Assembly (NCBI GenBank): GCA_964634895.1
Contig: CAZWJS010000047.1
Coordinates: 1-6,736 of the forward strand
Source of the DNA: CG-Epi1 sp964634895
Lineage (GTDB): Archaea; Thermoplasmatota; Poseidoniia; MGIII; CG-Epi1
Length of the DNA stretch: 6,736 nucleotides
Reading direction: 5' to 3'
The position numbers and the translations under genes are program-made. The notes under the pieces were generated by a model. That model saw only the letters and a program-made list of their open reading frames with translations. It made no database searches and was not told the DNA's origin. This document shows, piece after piece, positions 5,236-6,736 of the stretch (position 1 is the stretch's first letter; every line of letters begins with the position of its first letter).

Positions 5236-6736
5236 ACCTTACCAGGCATGTAAAATTTAACTAATATTGCTGTGACAAACGCTATACAAGCAGATACCAT
5301 CGCTGTACCTACCATCCCTTCCATAAAGGCCAAACGTGCATTCACAATTAATTCAGAACCTAACATATTACCTTGCCCAATTAATTGACTACCTATTCTC
5401 ATTGCTGCAGGGAATGATTCCGTTACAATTGGTGAATAAGTCTCTAAGCCTTCAGGAACTATTAGATTATTTTGGTATATCTCATTCAAAACACTACCAC
5501 CAATGGCAATTCCAAGAGCTCCTCCTACTTCTCTGCTAGCATCGTTAGTAGCACTACCAACACCTGCTTTGTCTTCAGGAATAGAATCCATAACCATTGT
5601 AGTTGAAGGTGCCATAGTTAGGCCCATTCCGAGTCCAAGAACAAAGAAAGTTAATGCAATTCTAAGATACTCAGTACCAACTTCTACAGTCGTAAACAAT
5701 AACATTCCTGTACAAACTAAAATTAAACCAAGCGCAACAACATTATTATTTCCAAATTTAGCAACCAATTTGTCACTATTGGCTGCTGCTGGCATCAACC
5801 CCATTGGTAACGGGATAAACCGAATAGCAGCTTCCAAAGCTGTATGGCCTCTTACAAGTTGAAAATGTAGCATTTGAGTAAACATAAAGGAAAACATTAC
5901 AAAAAACGCTAATGAAATTGCAAGCAATCCCATTGTAAAACCCATATTACTGAAAAGATTAATTGGTAACATAGGATGTTCTGTACTCCTTTCCCATTTG
6001 ATAAATGAAAAAGTGAGTACAAAACCTATTCCTGCAATTCCAAGTGTTTCATTACTTCTCCAACCCATATTTGGTGCTTCGATAATCGCATAAAGTATAG
6101 ATGAAAGTGCACCTATTGAAAGAATAGAACCCACTAAATCCAGAGGACGCTTTTGGCTATCCTTTGAATTCGGAACTAAGAAAACACCCAGAATTAATGC
6201 TACCAAAATAACAGGAACATTTATCCAAAAAACCATCTCCCACCCATAATTTTCTACAGACCAACCACCAACAATAAGCCCAATTGGGGCTCCAGCACCA
6301 GCCATAGCGGCCCAAATTCCAACTGCTTTCCCTCTTTCTTCTGAAGGAAATACTACTACTACTACTGAAAGTGTAGCTGGCATTACGAGTGCAGCTCCAA
6401 GCCCCATTACCGCTCGTGCAAAAATTACATGTTCAGACATAGAAGCATACATTGCTGTTGCACCGGAAGTCAAAGCAACAATAATCAAACCTAGTTGTAG
6501 CGCTGGTTTACGTCCAAAACGATCACCAATAGCACCCATGACAAGAAGAGTTCCACCAAAAACAAGTGCATAGGCATCAACCATCCATTGAAGATCTGTG
6601 TTATCTGCATTCAAATCTTGAGACAGTTCAGGAAGAGCAACATTCAAAGTTACATTGTTCAAAATTACAATAATTAAACTCAAACTCATTAAAGCAAGAA
6701 TTATCCATCTTCTTTCGTACACTTCATCTGATACAA
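5229..6736 (-). CDS. MFS transporter, DHA2 (EmrB/QacA-type, 14-helix) drug exporter-like, 5' end at window edge
   Basis: This is a proton-coupled efflux pump of the major facilitator superfamily, about 500 residues with 14 membrane helices. Counting from the GTG at 6722, it has the TM1 motif LNNVTLNVALP (21-31), WMVDAY (46-51), motif A GDRFGRK (66-72) between TM2 and TM3, and exporter motif C GAGAPIGLIVGG (142-153) in TM5. INVPVIL, in the usual family position, follows in TM6. Substrates cannot be predicted. The frame stays open upstream of the GTG to the right edge (codons for V, S, D, E). Relatives usually have a few residues before the Y-x-R-R-W start of TM1, so the true start is probably just outside the window. 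The TM1 acid equivalent to QacA Asp34 is Asn here. The gene converges on tRNA-Tyr with a 14-nt gap and looks unrelated to the operon. Confidence 0.9.
   Translation of the reverse strand, partial: VSDEVYERRWIILALMSLSLIIVILNNVTLNVALPELSQDLNADNTDLQWMVDAYALVFGGTLLVMGAIGDRFGRKPALQLGLIIVALTSGATAMYASMSEHVIFARAVMGLGAALVMPATLSVVVVVFPSEERGKAVGIWAAMAGAGAPIGLIVGGWSVENYGWEMVFWINVPVILVALILGVFLVPNSKDSQKRPLDLVGSILSIGALSSILYAIIEAPNMGWRSNETLGIAGIGFVLTFSFIKWERSTEHPMLPINLFSNMGFTMGLLAISLAFFVMFSFMFTQMLHFQLVRGHTALEAAIRFIPLPMGLMPAAANSDKLVAKFGNNNVVALGLILVCTGMLLFTTVEVGTEYLRIALTFFVLGLGMGLTMAPSTTMVMDSIPEDKAGVGSATNDASREVGGALGIAIGGSVLNEIYQNNLIVPEGLETYSPIVTESFPAAMRIGSQLIGQGNMLGSELIVNARLAFMEGMVGTAMVSACIAFVTAILVKFYMPGKVK

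Noticed and set aside
5336..5862. Plus-strand open frames opposite the MFS transporter
   Set aside because: The reverse strand encodes a full-length membrane transporter with family motifs; these frames show no such features.
6351..6366. (TAC)5 trinucleotide run in the MFS gene
   Set aside because: It encodes a run of valines (residues 120-124) in a membrane helix, and codon repetition explains it.
1..6736. CRISPR arrays, insertion sequences, inverted terminal repeats, rRNA, toxin-antitoxin pairs
   Set aside because: Read for on both strands; no spaced direct repeats, transposase or other signature was seen.

Overview
The window is archaeal and AT-rich. Three things show this: the gene set (exosome subunits Rrp4, Rrp41 and Rrp42, ribosomal protein L37Ae/eL43, RNA polymerase subunit P, KEOPS subunit Pcc1 and prefoldin beta), the order of those genes, and a tRNA-Tyr with a canonical 37/38 intron whose junctions fold into a bulge-helix-bulge. 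The order matches the archaeal exosome superoperon. Low GC and the added DHH and PrsW genes would fit a marine Thermoplasmatota-type euryarchaeon (Marine Group II/III-like), but that placement is inference from general impression and is not proven by the sequence.

Layout: positions 1-3723 are one tightly packed plus-strand operon: rrp4 (3' end only), rrp41, rrp42, rpl37Ae, rpoP (46 codons), pcc1, pfdB and a DHH/DHHA1 phosphoesterase. Every junction is an overlap (1 to 14 nt), a direct abutment or a 1-nt gap, and most starts have a good Shine-Dalgarno match, so translation is probably coupled along the message. After a 22-nt gap comes a GTG-started ten-helix PrsW-type membrane protease (3746-5083). 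Twelve nt later lies tRNA-Tyr(GTA) with a 41-nt intron (5096-5214). A 14-nt AT-rich gap separates it from a convergent 14-helix DHA2-type MFS efflux transporter on the minus strand (5229 to the right edge, 5' end probably cut off).

How the genes work together: Rrp41 (catalytic) and Rrp42 (non-catalytic) form the hexameric RNase PH-like ring of the exosome, and Rrp4 caps it and feeds in RNA. L37Ae, RpoP, Pcc1 (tRNA t6A synthesis) and prefoldin beta tie RNA decay to translation, transcription, tRNA modification and protein folding. The DHH phosphoesterase is a plausible finisher of the short oligonucleotides left by the exosome, but its substrate is not shown by the sequence. PrsW and the MFS pump have no clear functional link to the operon.

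I see no CRISPR array, insertion sequence, integrase or obviously novel system. The points most worth following up are the DHH and PrsW additions to the exosome operon, the eight-codon mini-reading frame bridging their junction, the strict BHB intron in tRNA-Tyr and the absence of promoter space in front of that tRNA.
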